Of a DNA stretch of 64,000 nucleotides, positions 52,301-60,770 are shown in pieces. The notes beneath the pieces are model-generated. The model was not told where the DNA came from and did no database searches. It saw only the letters and a list, made by a program, of their open reading frames with translations. The position numbers and the translations under genes were made by a program. Numbering within the stretch: the stretch's first letter is position 1; each line of letters opens with the position of its first letter. This DNA comes from Flavobacterium psychrotrophum (GTDB lineage Bacteria > Bacteroidota > Bacteroidia > Flavobacteriales > Flavobacteriaceae): positions 2,480,001 to 2,544,000 of the forward strand of contig NZ_CP031557.1 in assembly GCF_003403075.1 (NCBI RefSeq). The letters run 5' to 3'.

Positions 52301-53114
52301 CAAAGGTAATTACCTCAGCAATGGCTCCGTTAAATATTTCATTTCCATTATTACTGCCCAGGAAGAACCCTGATGAAACAGCAGGATCATAAACACTGTC
52401 AAAGTTATTGGTAACACTTGCTGTATCACCATTTCTGTTAGCACTAAAAGTATTAGATGTTGAATTGGTATTAACACCCTTACCCATCAGGATTATACCT
52501 GCGGTTTCAGGATAGTTAGTCATACCAACACCTCCCGGAAACGGAGCATCGTTATAATAATCTCCTGTACTACCGGCAAAACCGTCTCCGGTTTGTGTCC
52601 TGAAGCCCGGCTTAAACTGCCATTTGTTTTGTGAAAACAAATAAGTAAGTGCCGTATTTTTTGGAGTAATATTTGTATAAGTATTAACTACCAAAAATAT
52701 AGAACCCTGGGTATTTAAAAGATCTGTTGTGAAACTTGTATTTGTAAGCAATGTATTATTACTGCCTGAAAATTGCATGAACGGGTTAAAGTTAAAGTTT
52801 GCACTTGCTGTATTGCCCGTAGTATATACCGGCATACGTGTGGTATTAGACTGTACCAGTGCATAAGACCCTGAGGTGGTGCCACCACTACTCATCCATG
52901 AAGTAACACGGTTATCTGTTGTGTTATTTAACAAAATAGGATTTGTATTAGCTGTACCTGCATTACTGGTAGACCTGAACCAACCTGTAAGGCCGCCACT
53001 AACCCCACCCGGAGCCTGTGCAAAAACAGTTGTGCCACCCAGCAGAGAAATAACTACAAAAGCCCTGACAGGCTTTAATATGAAAGATGTTAATAAATGA
53101 TATTTTTTGCTCAT
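49311..53114 (-). CDS. T9SS type B surface protein with five repeats
   Basis: The 1267-residue protein has a 33-residue signal peptide (MSKKYHLLTS...TTVFAQ) and a long N-terminal part (to about 720) very similar to that of the giant protein at 38786-46234. Five repeats (about 721-1185) follow with LCDDxxxTG-FNLxxKDA and GCYS-L-L-VNPLP patterns, three of them nearly identical to each other. The C-terminal 80 residues are a type B sorting domain (RKISIYNRYGLEVYSF, DELPTGTYFYMFE, KTGWIYINRQ). The usual PNGDGxND box is changed to PGGTIGQNDNFDL. It is the first gene of the unit with PorP/SprF and the PorE-like protein. A candidate HTCS site lies 196 bases upstream. Confidence 0.88.
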   Translation of the reverse strand: MSKKYHLLTSFILKPVRAFVVISLLGGTTVFAQAPGGVSGGLTGWFRSTSNAGTANTNPILLNNTTDNRVTSWMSSGGTTSGSYALVQSNTTRMPVYTTGNTASANFNFNPFMQFSGSNNTLLTNTSFTTDLLNTQGSIFLVVNTYTNITPKNTALTYLFSQNKWQFKPGFRTQTGDGFAGSTGDYYNDAPFPGGVGMTNYPETAGIILMGKGVNTNSTSNTFSANRNGDTASVTNNFDSVYDPAVSSGFFLGSNNGNEIFNGAIAEVITFDVNLSDADVNKVESYLAVKYGVTLTSGQSSTNRNYTAPDGSVFWTADNTFKFNVTGIGRDDVSGLYQKQSKSIHNNNLITVYNKNTAGTFPVTNALNTTAIDATASYFITADNGLGNATVQGNCVNRIARTWKVQKTGGIADVTIAAAKSQLPADVRYLVVSSDPTFPAGDITTYPLDDTGTILYKNVNIPTGYYFTYGSEHVVSNAVTIGCNTSTTTVTSTGLGTWTADSANPSATVIANPTANSTLISGFSTPGVYTYNWGSASCFKTVTITYTGAVPAIPVVTDIAYCQGQIAAPLTATALTGYTLTWVDSNGIQLPGAPTPLTSAIGTATFNVYQTSPEGCQSLDATITVTINTPTTAVTGFTLPAAVCAGAANVVPTKDAGFTEGGAFTVTPATGLAINAATGEIDLATSTPGTYNVKYEVTTDVTNCITGDDTTVTILINSAPVLLEPSSLALCDDDYDGLAVFNLEAEGNNTLNGQTGITLTYHTSLTDAEAGTAAITTPAAYSTITPNTQTVYIRAIENGTTTNCYTIKTIVLTVNPKPVVPVMTTYALCDDPATTGVQAVFNLTTKDAQAANGVAGLTVSYYTGETEANDGTRPITGTSAYQSAGGTVWVRVQSAAGCYSLATLNLQVNPLPATPGLTNYVLCDDPATTGVQAVFNLNSKDAEATNGVAGLTVSYYDTEAAANAGTTPVATPATYTSGTATIWVRVQTAAGCYSVASLALIVNPLPVANTIADYQLCEVTTGVAAFNLSSRDALILPAGSTDTVTYFTSQSNADNNTGAITTPGSYNNTANPQTIYVRVGNGGCYTTTSFILNVLPAPQFAAALELTGCSPFNLTEVAAQAGTGVTLGYFATQADALANNNAIATPASYLLTTTTGIVYVRAENAAGCTTVEELALTTGNCEIQRGISPGGTIGQNDNFDLAYLDVRKISIYNRYGLEVYSFKGSYTNQWGGQGSNGDELPTGTYFYMFERNNGESKTGWIYINRQN

Positions 53115-53309
53115 TATAATTGGTTTATATAATTTAATTTGTAGGTAAACTGAGTTGTTTTTTTGTCTTAAATCTTAGCCGTTTTTTGCATTAGGAATAC
53201 AGTTTAAAACTGTTATTTTTAAACAGTCTAAATATAAAAAACAAAGATTGTAAGATATTACTGTTTAACATAAAAAAATCAACAAATAAATATGACAGTT
53301 CCTTAAACC

Positions 53310-53373
53310 GTAAACTTCTTGTTTTTAGGCAAAAAGGGCTTTCAGTATTGTTTCAAACAATTGTACTATTGTT
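53310..53373 (-). promoter_or_regulatory. Direct-repeat site shared with the PNGase gene (copy 1)
   Basis: On the minus strand AACAATAGT (53373-53365) and AACAATACT (53352-53344) start exactly 21 bases apart. AAGAAGTTTAC (53320-53310) begins 32 bases after the second copy. The same arrangement, with identical distances, occurs at 56798-56861. A 21-base period (two helical turns) is typical of sites for AraC-type output domains, such as the hybrid regulator encoded nearby. Confidence 0.7.
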
Positions 53374-53461
53374 TTATTGACCAAATTTTATTTTAAAGAC
53401 GGCCTTATAAAGCTTCTATTTGAAGCAAAATTTTTGTTGTAATAGTTCAAAAAATAAAGAA

Positions 53462-53492
53462 AAGCCGTGATGCCTTTTGGGCAACACAGCTT
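53462..53492 (-). terminator. Terminator of the Ig-like gene
   Basis: An imperfect stem (53462-53474 with 53480-53492, two mismatches or wobbles) closes a 5-base loop. A T-rich stretch follows on the minus strand (A-rich 53445-53463 on the plus strand). Confidence 0.55.
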
Positions 53493-53514
53493 CTCTGCCT
53501 AAAATCAATAAACT

Positions 53515-55332
53515 TTAATTTTTAACTATTTTGGCAACTTGCACATTGCCGTTTTCAAACTCAGCTTTCAGCATATAAATACCGCTGCTAAGTAAACCCA
53601 TATGTAGTGTAGGCTGTAACGACCTTAGCACTTCTTTGCCCAGGCTATCATAAACAGAAACTACTTTTATAATTGACTGTGATTTAATTTGAACCATATC
53701 TGTTGCAGGGTTAGGGTATACTGCAATTGCATTTTTACCAAAACTTTCAACTGCCGATACCGGGATGTTTACGGTAATGTTAATACTTGTAGATAGTGTA
53801 GCTCCGCTCGCAGATGTTGCAGTAACAACGGCTGTACCATTTGCAACAGCAGTTACAAGGCCATTTTCATCTACGGTTACAATACCTACCGGTGTAGCAG
53901 TCCATACAACATCTGTATCTGTAGCATTTTCAGGAAGTATTGTTGCAACAAGCTGCAATGTACCACCAGCGGTAACAATTGTTGGCTCCGCATTGTTTTC
54001 TACAGTTACAGTAATACTTGTAACCACAACTACCTGACCTGTAATAACCACATCAATCGTATCTGTAAAAGATCCGTCTTCTGTAGTAACAGTAACGGTA
54101 ATTGTACCGTTAGCCAATGCCCTGATTAATCCGTCTTCGCTTATCGTAGCAAAATCACTGCCTGCACTAATAGCCCATGTAACATCTGCATTACTTGCAT
54201 CATCCGGAGTAACAGTAGCCACAAGCTGTAGTGTACCACCATCTGTAGTTATTGTTGCCGGTGCATCATCTGCCACAGCTACATCAACTGCTGTTACAGC
54301 AATTACCTGATTAGAAATAACAACTTCAATATCATCATAAATTGTAGTATCACTTGTAAGCGTTGCGCGTACTGTTACAGCACCATTAGCCAGAGCTGTT
54401 ACCAGGCCTGTAGCACTTATAGTTGCAAACTCGCTTCCTTCTGCAATAGTCCAGGTTACAGTCTCTGTAGCCGGTGTTACTGCTGCGGTAAGTTGTAGCG
54501 TACCTCCATCTGTAGTTATGGTAGCCGCAACATCTCCCTGCACCGCTACTGCAACTGTAGATGGTAATGCCGGTGATGCTGTTGCAGAAACAGCAAGCAC
54601 TGAAAGACGTATCTCACTTGCCCATTCTGCCGAAGATGACCCTTCAAAACTAAAGGCAATACCGGTTATGGTTTTATACTGATTACCTGCATCAAGCGGC
54701 AGAGCTACCTCATAAAGCCTTGGGTTTGTAGCGCTGCCTTCAAGGTTGTTGTTAGCAGTATTAATACGCCCTATACCTTGTATAGCATAACCGTCGCCAT
54801 CATACCAGTCGCTGATTGTAAGTGTTGAAGCCTGTGTAGTGCCATCTGCAAAATTTACCGTAGCAGAAAACGACTGGTACTGGTTACCGCCGCCTGTAGC
54901 ACCTGCCAAAAGGTAAAGGGTACTAACGTTTGATTTACTGAATGCTAGGGTTCCTGTAGACGTTGCTCCATTACCCACATAAGCCGGTGTTAGGAACAGG
55001 GCATTATTGCCACTGTAATCTGCTAGCTGAAAATTAACGCCAATTGAATTTGCACTATTGATCAATCCGTTAACCGGCAGTCCGTATGTGGGTGTTGAGC
55101 CAGATGTTGTAGCCTGAAAATCCAGGGAAACAAGCGCTCGTGTATTATGCTGATCAAAGCCCATGGTTGTAGAAGCCGAAGCATTGCCTACACCATTTGC
55201 TATAATATCCTGATTAAAACCTGATGTGATGGTAACAGGTGTAGCTGTTTGCGCAAAAGATATTGCCGGGCTAAGCGACAAAAAGCCGAAAGCGATTGCA
55301 TACCTAAATGGATAAAGTAGTTTTCTTTTCAT
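53515..55332 (-). CDS. T9SS type A protein with three Ig-like group 2 domains
   Basis: The 605-residue protein has a signal peptide (ending AISFAQ, about 28) and an N-terminal beta-rich part (about 29-215). Three group 2 Ig-like (BIG2) domains follow, each with a ITTDGGTLQL start and ATISxxGLVxALANGxxTVT centre (about 265-520). The C-terminal 70 residues are a type A sorting domain (IAVYPNPATDMVQIKS, then SSGIYMLKAEF and KIVKN). It begins 26 bases after the PNGase gene and is probably co-expressed with it. Its Ig-like domain recurs in the divergent gene at 61196. Binding of a carbohydrate or surface partner is inferred. Confidence 0.87.
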   Translation of the reverse strand: MKRKLLYPFRYAIAFGFLSLSPAISFAQTATPVTITSGFNQDIIANGVGNASASTTMGFDQHNTRALVSLDFQATTSGSTPTYGLPVNGLINSANSIGVNFQLADYSGNNALFLTPAYVGNGATSTGTLAFSKSNVSTLYLLAGATGGGNQYQSFSATVNFADGTTQASTLTISDWYDGDGYAIQGIGRINTANNNLEGSATNPRLYEVALPLDAGNQYKTITGIAFSFEGSSSAEWASEIRLSVLAVSATASPALPSTVAVAVQGDVAATITTDGGTLQLTAAVTPATETVTWTIAEGSEFATISATGLVTALANGAVTVRATLTSDTTIYDDIEVVISNQVIAVTAVDVAVADDAPATITTDGGTLQLVATVTPDDASNADVTWAISAGSDFATISEDGLIRALANGTITVTVTTEDGSFTDTIDVVITGQVVVVTSITVTVENNAEPTIVTAGGTLQLVATILPENATDTDVVWTATPVGIVTVDENGLVTAVANGTAVVTATSASGATLSTSINITVNIPVSAVESFGKNAIAVYPNPATDMVQIKSQSIIKVVSVYDSLGKEVLRSLQPTLHMGLLSSGIYMLKAEFENGNVQVAKIVKN

Positions 55333-55358
55333 AAACCGTCATGTATTAGTGTTAATTA

Positions 55359-56765
55359 TTAGCTCTTTATAACTTTTTTCACAACCACCTCATCGTTAGA
55401 AAAAAGTATTTTAACAATATACATACCGCTTTTAAGGGCAGACATATCAACGTTATTTGATGTACCTTTAGACACAACCTGACCCGTAATGGAAACAACA
55501 GTAAATTCTTTTACTTCTTGATTTACCGCGTTTATAACAGCTGTGTTTAAAACAGGGTTAGGATATAGAGAAACACTTTCTGCACTAAAAGTATCTGTAG
55601 AAAGTACCGTATCATAACTTTGAAGATATACCGACATTGGTATCATACCATCGTTTCCGTTAAAGGTAGCATCCGGCACATCGATCTTGAAACTGTGTGC
55701 ACCGGCAGAAAGGTTACCCAGGCTAATTTCCCTGATAGGAATTGAATTACCGGGACACCAGTTGTTCCAGCTCCATGCAGCATCTGTATTTGCCAGAGGC
55801 GCTCCTGTATTACAGTTATTATAAATACAATTTCCCTGAGTATTATACCTGCGGTAAGGTCCACAAGATACACCCCCCGGCTTATAAGTAAGCACCTGCA
55901 CACCATCTACATATACAAAGTGCTGCCTCCTTACATATTCTTCACCACCGCTGCCTGCACCATGGCTTGATGTTATAAGGTACAGTTTTGCATTTGGCAA
56001 AGCCTCATCAAGTGTAAAATTTATGGTACGCACCGTTTCATTAAGCACATCTGTACCAGAAAGGTTATAATCGCGCATTTCATATTTAAATGATAGTGGC
56101 TTTAAAAAATTATTGCTGTAGTTTACCGATGCATCAGTTTCTGAAACAAACTCAAGCGTGCCAAAAAATACATCGTTTCTGCCAGAGCATCCTGCCACCT
56201 GGGTGTTTGCAGCATAAGGAACACCAAAAAGTTCAAGTTCTACCCAAAGGTCAAATTCTGATGTAAGCTGTGTATCCTTAAATATCTGAGCTACGTTATC
56301 TATTTCATAAGTATATGGTACCTCATCCGGCTGTACATTCTTGTTCATAAACGGAGTAATGTACCTGCCTAGTTCCAGGCGTTGCACTTCTGAAGGGTTG
56401 TAAGATGTAGCATCTTTAGGTACAAGCGCCAGGTTAATGTTACCTATCCTGTCATAATTATCACATGATGCTTTTATGGTAACGTTCATGGTAAGCTTGT
56501 TGCCAAACTGTGCCAGTTGTTCTGCCGTAAGCTTTTTAGCATATAATGAATTGCTGTGCCTTATAACACCATCCGGCACCGGCTCTGATACGTTAGCTGC
56601 ATAGCCATCATAAAACAGTATCTGGTCAAATACTGTAAGTATATATGGGTCTTGTGCAATAGCTTTATTTGAGAAGAGAAAAAACAAGCACAAGCCGGCA
56701 AAAAAGGCCTGCCTGTGCTTTTGAAAATAACCAGAGAGATTCTTAATAGTAGTAGTTTTGTTCAT
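55359..56765 (-). CDS. PNGase F-like secreted protein with T9SS type A sorting domain
   Basis: The 468-residue protein has a long signal peptide (to about residue 38, NKAIAQ) and two beta-rich domains like those of peptide-N-glycosidase F of Elizabethkingia, which cuts asparagine-linked glycans from glycoproteins. The CDEWDR box of PNGase F appears as CDNYDR with Asp105. The sheet Glu118 of PNGase F aligns with Glu176 (LWVELEL), and Glu206 with Glu276 (GGEEYVRRQH), so the catalytic set looks kept. The NWCPG-PIREISL region near 335-350 is also shared. A type A sorting domain (about 395-468, SLYPNPVLNTAVI) directs it through the T9SS. It follows the hybrid regulator gene by 99 bases, which hold a candidate regulator site. 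Confidence 0.82.
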   Translation of the reverse strand: MNKTTTIKNLSGYFQKHRQAFFAGLCLFFLFSNKAIAQDPYILTVFDQILFYDGYAANVSEPVPDGVIRHSNSLYAKKLTAEQLAQFGNKLTMNVTIKASCDNYDRIGNINLALVPKDATSYNPSEVQRLELGRYITPFMNKNVQPDEVPYTYEIDNVAQIFKDTQLTSEFDLWVELELFGVPYAANTQVAGCSGRNDVFFGTLEFVSETDASVNYSNNFLKPLSFKYEMRDYNLSGTDVLNETVRTINFTLDEALPNAKLYLITSSHGAGSGGEEYVRRQHFVYVDGVQVLTYKPGGVSCGPYRRYNTQGNCIYNNCNTGAPLANTDAAWSWNNWCPGNSIPIREISLGNLSAGAHSFKIDVPDATFNGNDGMIPMSVYLQSYDTVLSTDTFSAESVSLYPNPVLNTAVINAVNQEVKEFTVVSITGQVVSKGTSNNVDMSALKSGMYIVKILFSNDEVVVKKVIKS

Positions 56766-56797
56766 TAGGTAAGAGTTTCGCGTTTAATAATAATGCT

Positions 56798-56861
56798 GTA
56801 AACTTCTTATTTTAAGCCTAATGACGATTGTACTATTGTTTCAAAACCTGTAACTATTGTT
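56798..56861 (-). promoter_or_regulatory. Direct-repeat site upstream of the PNGase gene (copy 2)
   Basis: On the minus strand AACAATAGT occurs at 56861-56853 and again at 56840-56832, exactly 21 bases apart. AAGAAGTTTAC (56808-56798) begins 32 bases after the second copy. It ends 33 bases before the ATG at 56765, between the regulator gene and the PNGase gene. The copy at 53310-53373 has the same layout. Confidence 0.75.
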
Positions 56862-56864
56862 ACA

Positions 56865-59800
56865 TTATACTGCTGTTTTTAAGAAATCGCTTGGTGTTAT
56901 ACCATAAACCTCCTTAAAACTACGGGTAAAGTAAGATGGGCTTGCAAAACCGGTTTTATAAGCCACCTCAGCTACCGTAAAATTCTCTTTAAGCAACGGT
57001 AAAGCTTTACTCAGGCGATAAGCCCTGAGCATTTCACTGGTGCTCATTCCGGTAATACTTTTAATTTTACGATGCAGGCTTGTCCTGCTTATAAGGAGCA
57101 CTGCAGAGAGCTCTTCTACCCCAAAATTATCATTGTCGATATTCTCGTCTACTGCTTCGTATATTTTAAGCAGGAACGGGTCTATCGGCTTACTTTCTAT
57201 AACCTCTTCTGCAGCCGGTAACGTAGTAAGCCCCCTGTAAATAGATTCGCGTAACAACTTTTGCTGCGCCAGCCTGTTACTTACCCGCATTAGTAGTTCT
57301 TCTACACTAAAAGGTTTTGTAAGATAATCATCTGCTCCATATGAAAGGCCTTCCAGCCTGCTCTCCATATCAGCTTTAGCGGTTAGCAAAAGTACAGGTA
57401 TATGACTTGTAGCAATATCAGCTTTTACAGCACGGCAAAATTCAAAACCATTCATTACGGGCATTAACACATCGCTAATTATAATTTCGGGCGAATGTTG
57501 CTGCGCAAGTGGTAATGCAGCAATGCCGTTTTCGGCAGCTACAACATTATAATGCGCATTTAATATGCTGTACATAAATGCTGCAAGCTCCTTATTATCT
57601 TCTACTACCAGTACTGTTGGCTTTTCAGTAGTGTGATCTTCAACAAACACAGCACCGGTATTTTGGGCTGCTTCTCCTGCAATAGTTGTAGTAAGTTCTT
57701 TTAACGGCAGGAATATTTCAAATACCGCGCCCGTTGTATGTAGAGAATTAGTCGACACATTAATAGTACCGTCCTGAAGTGTGATTAGTTCTTTAACTAA
57801 AGAAAGGCCTATTCCGCTGCCAGTTGCCAACCTGTTTTCTGCACTATTACCTCTGTAGAACCTATTAAAAATATTTAGTATATCTTCTTTTGTAACTCCC
57901 GGGCCATTATCTGAAACACTTAAGATTATACCGTTAGGCACTATATCAAGCTTAACAACAATACTGCCGCCTTGCGGGCTGAAACGTATAGCGTTAGACA
58001 AGAGGTTAAAAAGTATCCTTTCCATCATTTCTGCATCAAAAAGATAACCTGCATTTTCTGGTATTTCCTGCGTAATAACAATATCTTTTGAATTAGCTTC
58101 CTGCGAAAACGCCGCTACAACTTTGCGCATAACCTGCGTAAGATCACCAGCCGAAAAATGCGGTTTTAACGCTCCGGCTTCCAGCTTAGACATATCCAGG
58201 AGCTGATTGGTAAGATTTAAAAGGCTTGTGGCATTTTTAGTAATAATTTCTGCCATTTTGCCCTGCTCTGTTTCAAAAAGCCTGGTTTTAAGTTCCTGTG
58301 CGGGGCCAAGTATAAGGGTTAACGGTGTGCGCAACTCATGCGTAATGTTCGAAAAGAAGCGGGTTTTCATATCATCAAGTTCCCTAAGATGCAGGGCTTC
58401 TTTTTGTTTGAGCACAATTTCTTCCTTCATTACACGCTGCCTGATCCTGAAGTTAGTAAACAGCAATACAGATACCGCAAATAATATAAGATAAACTATC
58501 CATGCGCCGGTAGTATTCCACCAGGGTGGCGAAACTGTAACCGGTAACGATTTTATGTATGAGCTCCACTTACCCGTAGTGTTAGTAGCATTAACTTCAA
58601 AAACATATTTACCCGGCGGAATTTTAGTATAAACAGCATCTCTTTTATTTGCTGCGGCTACCCACTTATTGTCATATCCTTTAAGGCGGTAGCGGTACTT
58701 AATATCTGTAGGATGATTAAATTGCAGTGCTGCATATTCTATACGCAGGGTATTATCATTATAAGGCAGGCTTAAATTTGTAACCAGAGGTAAGGCGCTG
58801 GCATAAGCCGTACCTTCAATTGCCTGGTTATTAATAAAGATATCTGTTAGCTCTACATTTGGGTTAAAATTATCGTCTTTAATTTCCTGCGGATTAAAAA
58901 TCACATACCCGTTTATACCGCCAAAGGCAAGCTTACCATCGGGCAACGGTATTTGATGAAAACGGTTAAACTCATTATTAGGCAAACCGTAAGAAACCGT
59001 AAAAGTGCGGCTTTTGTGTGAAACAGGATCAAAACGCACCAGGCCCTTATTAGTACCCAGCCAGAGATACCCAGCCGCATCCGGCAACATAGAATATACA
59101 ACATTATCCGGTAAGCCCTGCTTTACAGAAAACACGTTTGTTTTAAAGGTAGTTTTATTAAAGCACAGTAAACCTTGCGGGCTGCCTATCCATATAAGGT
59201 TATTACCGGCAGGATCTGGAAGCATATTATAAAGGCTTCTTGCCGAAAATACTTTGCCCTCTTTATCATTTACTTTATGCAGTGTTTTGCTTTTTAGGTC
59301 AATGTAAAATAAACCATCATACTCTGTTGCCACCCAAAGGCGGGTTTTATCTAAAAGTATACTGCTTGGGGCTACGGTTTTTAAACTATAATTGCCTGCC
59401 GTTTTAAAAGGAGTACTTAGCTGCCATACTCCTGAACTCTGCAAAGTATAAAGACTACCACAATCGTCCATTACCATAGGCATTCCGTTTGCCATAAGCA
59501 CCAAACCTTTTACCGGCACAAACTTTTTATTTGCTGCCGGCAGCTCAAAACCTGTTACTTTTTTTTGCCTGATATCATAGCGGTAGAGAGCCCTGTCTAA
59601 TGCTATCCAGATGTTATTAGCATCTTTAACAGTACGCAAATAATAACTAAGGGGCAAAGTACCCTTATATGAATTTTTATGCGCCAGGTATGCAACCGGA
59701 AAATTGAACGCTCTTGTCAGCACATCTGTTATAAAATCCTTCTCGTACCTATGTGAATCAAAATCTGTAGCAAGGTCAATCTGGGTGATGCCATCTGTGT

Positions 59801-60770
59801 TTCCGCCTGTCCAGATAAGCCCTGACCTGTCTACAAGGAAAGCCTGTATGTTTCGAAAATCTTCTAACCCGTCTTTAGCATATTTTTTAAGTCCGTTATT
59901 ATCATCATAGCTATAAACATTATTTCCTGCTATAAAATACTCTTTTCCATCAGGGCCAATGTTTATCCATTTAACGCTGTATTCTGTAACTTCGGGTAGA
60001 CTTATCTTGCGAAACCTGTGACTTTTTGGTTCAAAAAAGAAAATATTTTTAAGGTCTGTCCACATCAATTCGCCGTTAGCTCTTTTGTGTAGCTCAGGAA
60101 TATCGTCGCCATAGTCAAGGTTATCGTTAAAGTACTGCTTGCACTGCAACGGATAATCAATAAACCTGCTACTGCCCTTTATTAAACGGCTTAGTGCATT
60201 TTGCCTCAATACCCATAAATCTTTTTTCCCGTCTATAAAAAGGCTCCTTATGGTATCGCCCTGAAAAGAATAGGTTCGCTTTTCTTTTATTTTTCCGTTA
60301 TGCTGATATTTAAAACTCTTTACGGTTCCACCTTTCCCCAGGTACCATATAACATTATCATCTGCAATGCTCCAGCCACGGCGTATTATAAATAACTTTT
60401 CTTTTTCTGAAATATCCTGTGTAATGATATGGGACACTTTTGCAGAGTCTATACTAAGCCTGTCTAATTCTCCCGTTTCATACTTAAGCCAAAGCGAATT
60501 TCCGGGGCCGGGTTGCAAATGGGTTATGGCATTAGATGCAAGCGAATTTTTATCTGAAAGGTCATGCTGAAATATCCTGAAGTTATGGCCATCATAGCGC
60601 GCTAATCCATTTCTGGTTGCAATCCATATAAATCCCTGCTTGTCCTGGTGCAAGCCCGAGATAAACGACTGCGGAAGGCCTTCATTTTCAGAAAGCCGCC
60701 TTGTATTTTGCGCATATAAAAATAATGGCAAAAATAATATATAGAGTACAGACTGTAATTTCAGTCTCAT
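56865..60770 (-). CDS. Hybrid two-component system regulator (HTCS)
   Basis: The 1301-residue protein combines sensor, kinase, receiver and output. A signal peptide is followed by Reg_prop propeller repeats (to about 680, such as GFIWIATRNGLARYDG, and YLWLGTNKGLVRFDP) and a Y_Y_Y domain (about 685-745). Then come a membrane span (about 753-775), a histidine kinase with His811 in ITHELRTPL, an ATPase domain (N box near 923, GSGIGLSLV near 985), a receiver with Asp1100 in IIISDVLMPVMNG and a C-terminal AraC-type helix-turn-helix (about 1200-1300). Such proteins sense a periplasmic glycan fragment and switch on a neighbouring utilisation cluster in Bacteroidota. The next gene downstream is the PNGase-like gene. 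Confidence 0.95.
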   Translation of the reverse strand: MRLKLQSVLYILFLPLFLYAQNTRRLSENEGLPQSFISGLHQDKQGFIWIATRNGLARYDGHNFRIFQHDLSDKNSLASNAITHLQPGPGNSLWLKYETGELDRLSIDSAKVSHIITQDISEKEKLFIIRRGWSIADDNVIWYLGKGGTVKSFKYQHNGKIKEKRTYSFQGDTIRSLFIDGKKDLWVLRQNALSRLIKGSSRFIDYPLQCKQYFNDNLDYGDDIPELHKRANGELMWTDLKNIFFFEPKSHRFRKISLPEVTEYSVKWINIGPDGKEYFIAGNNVYSYDDNNGLKKYAKDGLEDFRNIQAFLVDRSGLIWTGGNTDGITQIDLATDFDSHRYEKDFITDVLTRAFNFPVAYLAHKNSYKGTLPLSYYLRTVKDANNIWIALDRALYRYDIRQKKVTGFELPAANKKFVPVKGLVLMANGMPMVMDDCGSLYTLQSSGVWQLSTPFKTAGNYSLKTVAPSSILLDKTRLWVATEYDGLFYIDLKSKTLHKVNDKEGKVFSARSLYNMLPDPAGNNLIWIGSPQGLLCFNKTTFKTNVFSVKQGLPDNVVYSMLPDAAGYLWLGTNKGLVRFDPVSHKSRTFTVSYGLPNNEFNRFHQIPLPDGKLAFGGINGYVIFNPQEIKDDNFNPNVELTDIFINNQAIEGTAYASALPLVTNLSLPYNDNTLRIEYAALQFNHPTDIKYRYRLKGYDNKWVAAANKRDAVYTKIPPGKYVFEVNATNTTGKWSSYIKSLPVTVSPPWWNTTGAWIVYLILFAVSVLLFTNFRIRQRVMKEEIVLKQKEALHLRELDDMKTRFFSNITHELRTPLTLILGPAQELKTRLFETEQGKMAEIITKNATSLLNLTNQLLDMSKLEAGALKPHFSAGDLTQVMRKVVAAFSQEANSKDIVITQEIPENAGYLFDAEMMERILFNLLSNAIRFSPQGGSIVVKLDIVPNGIILSVSDNGPGVTKEDILNIFNRFYRGNSAENRLATGSGIGLSLVKELITLQDGTINVSTNSLHTTGAVFEIFLPLKELTTTIAGEAAQNTGAVFVEDHTTEKPTVLVVEDNKELAAFMYSILNAHYNVVAAENGIAALPLAQQHSPEIIISDVLMPVMNGFEFCRAVKADIATSHIPVLLLTAKADMESRLEGLSYGADDYLTKPFSVEELLMRVSNRLAQQKLLRESIYRGLTTLPAAEEVIESKPIDPFLLKIYEAVDENIDNDNFGVEELSAVLLISRTSLHRKIKSITGMSTSEMLRAYRLSKALPLLKENFTVAEVAYKTGFASPSYFTRSFKEVYGITPSDFLKTAV

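Larger units (their letters stand above)
53115..53514. other. Intergenic region with HTCS-like site and terminator
   Basis: This 400-base A+T-rich region has no gene. It contains a regulatory module (53310-53373) and a terminator for the Ig-like gene (53462-53492). The 196 bases between the module and the start at 53114 show no clear promoter; a long untranslated leader is possible. Confidence 0.6.
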
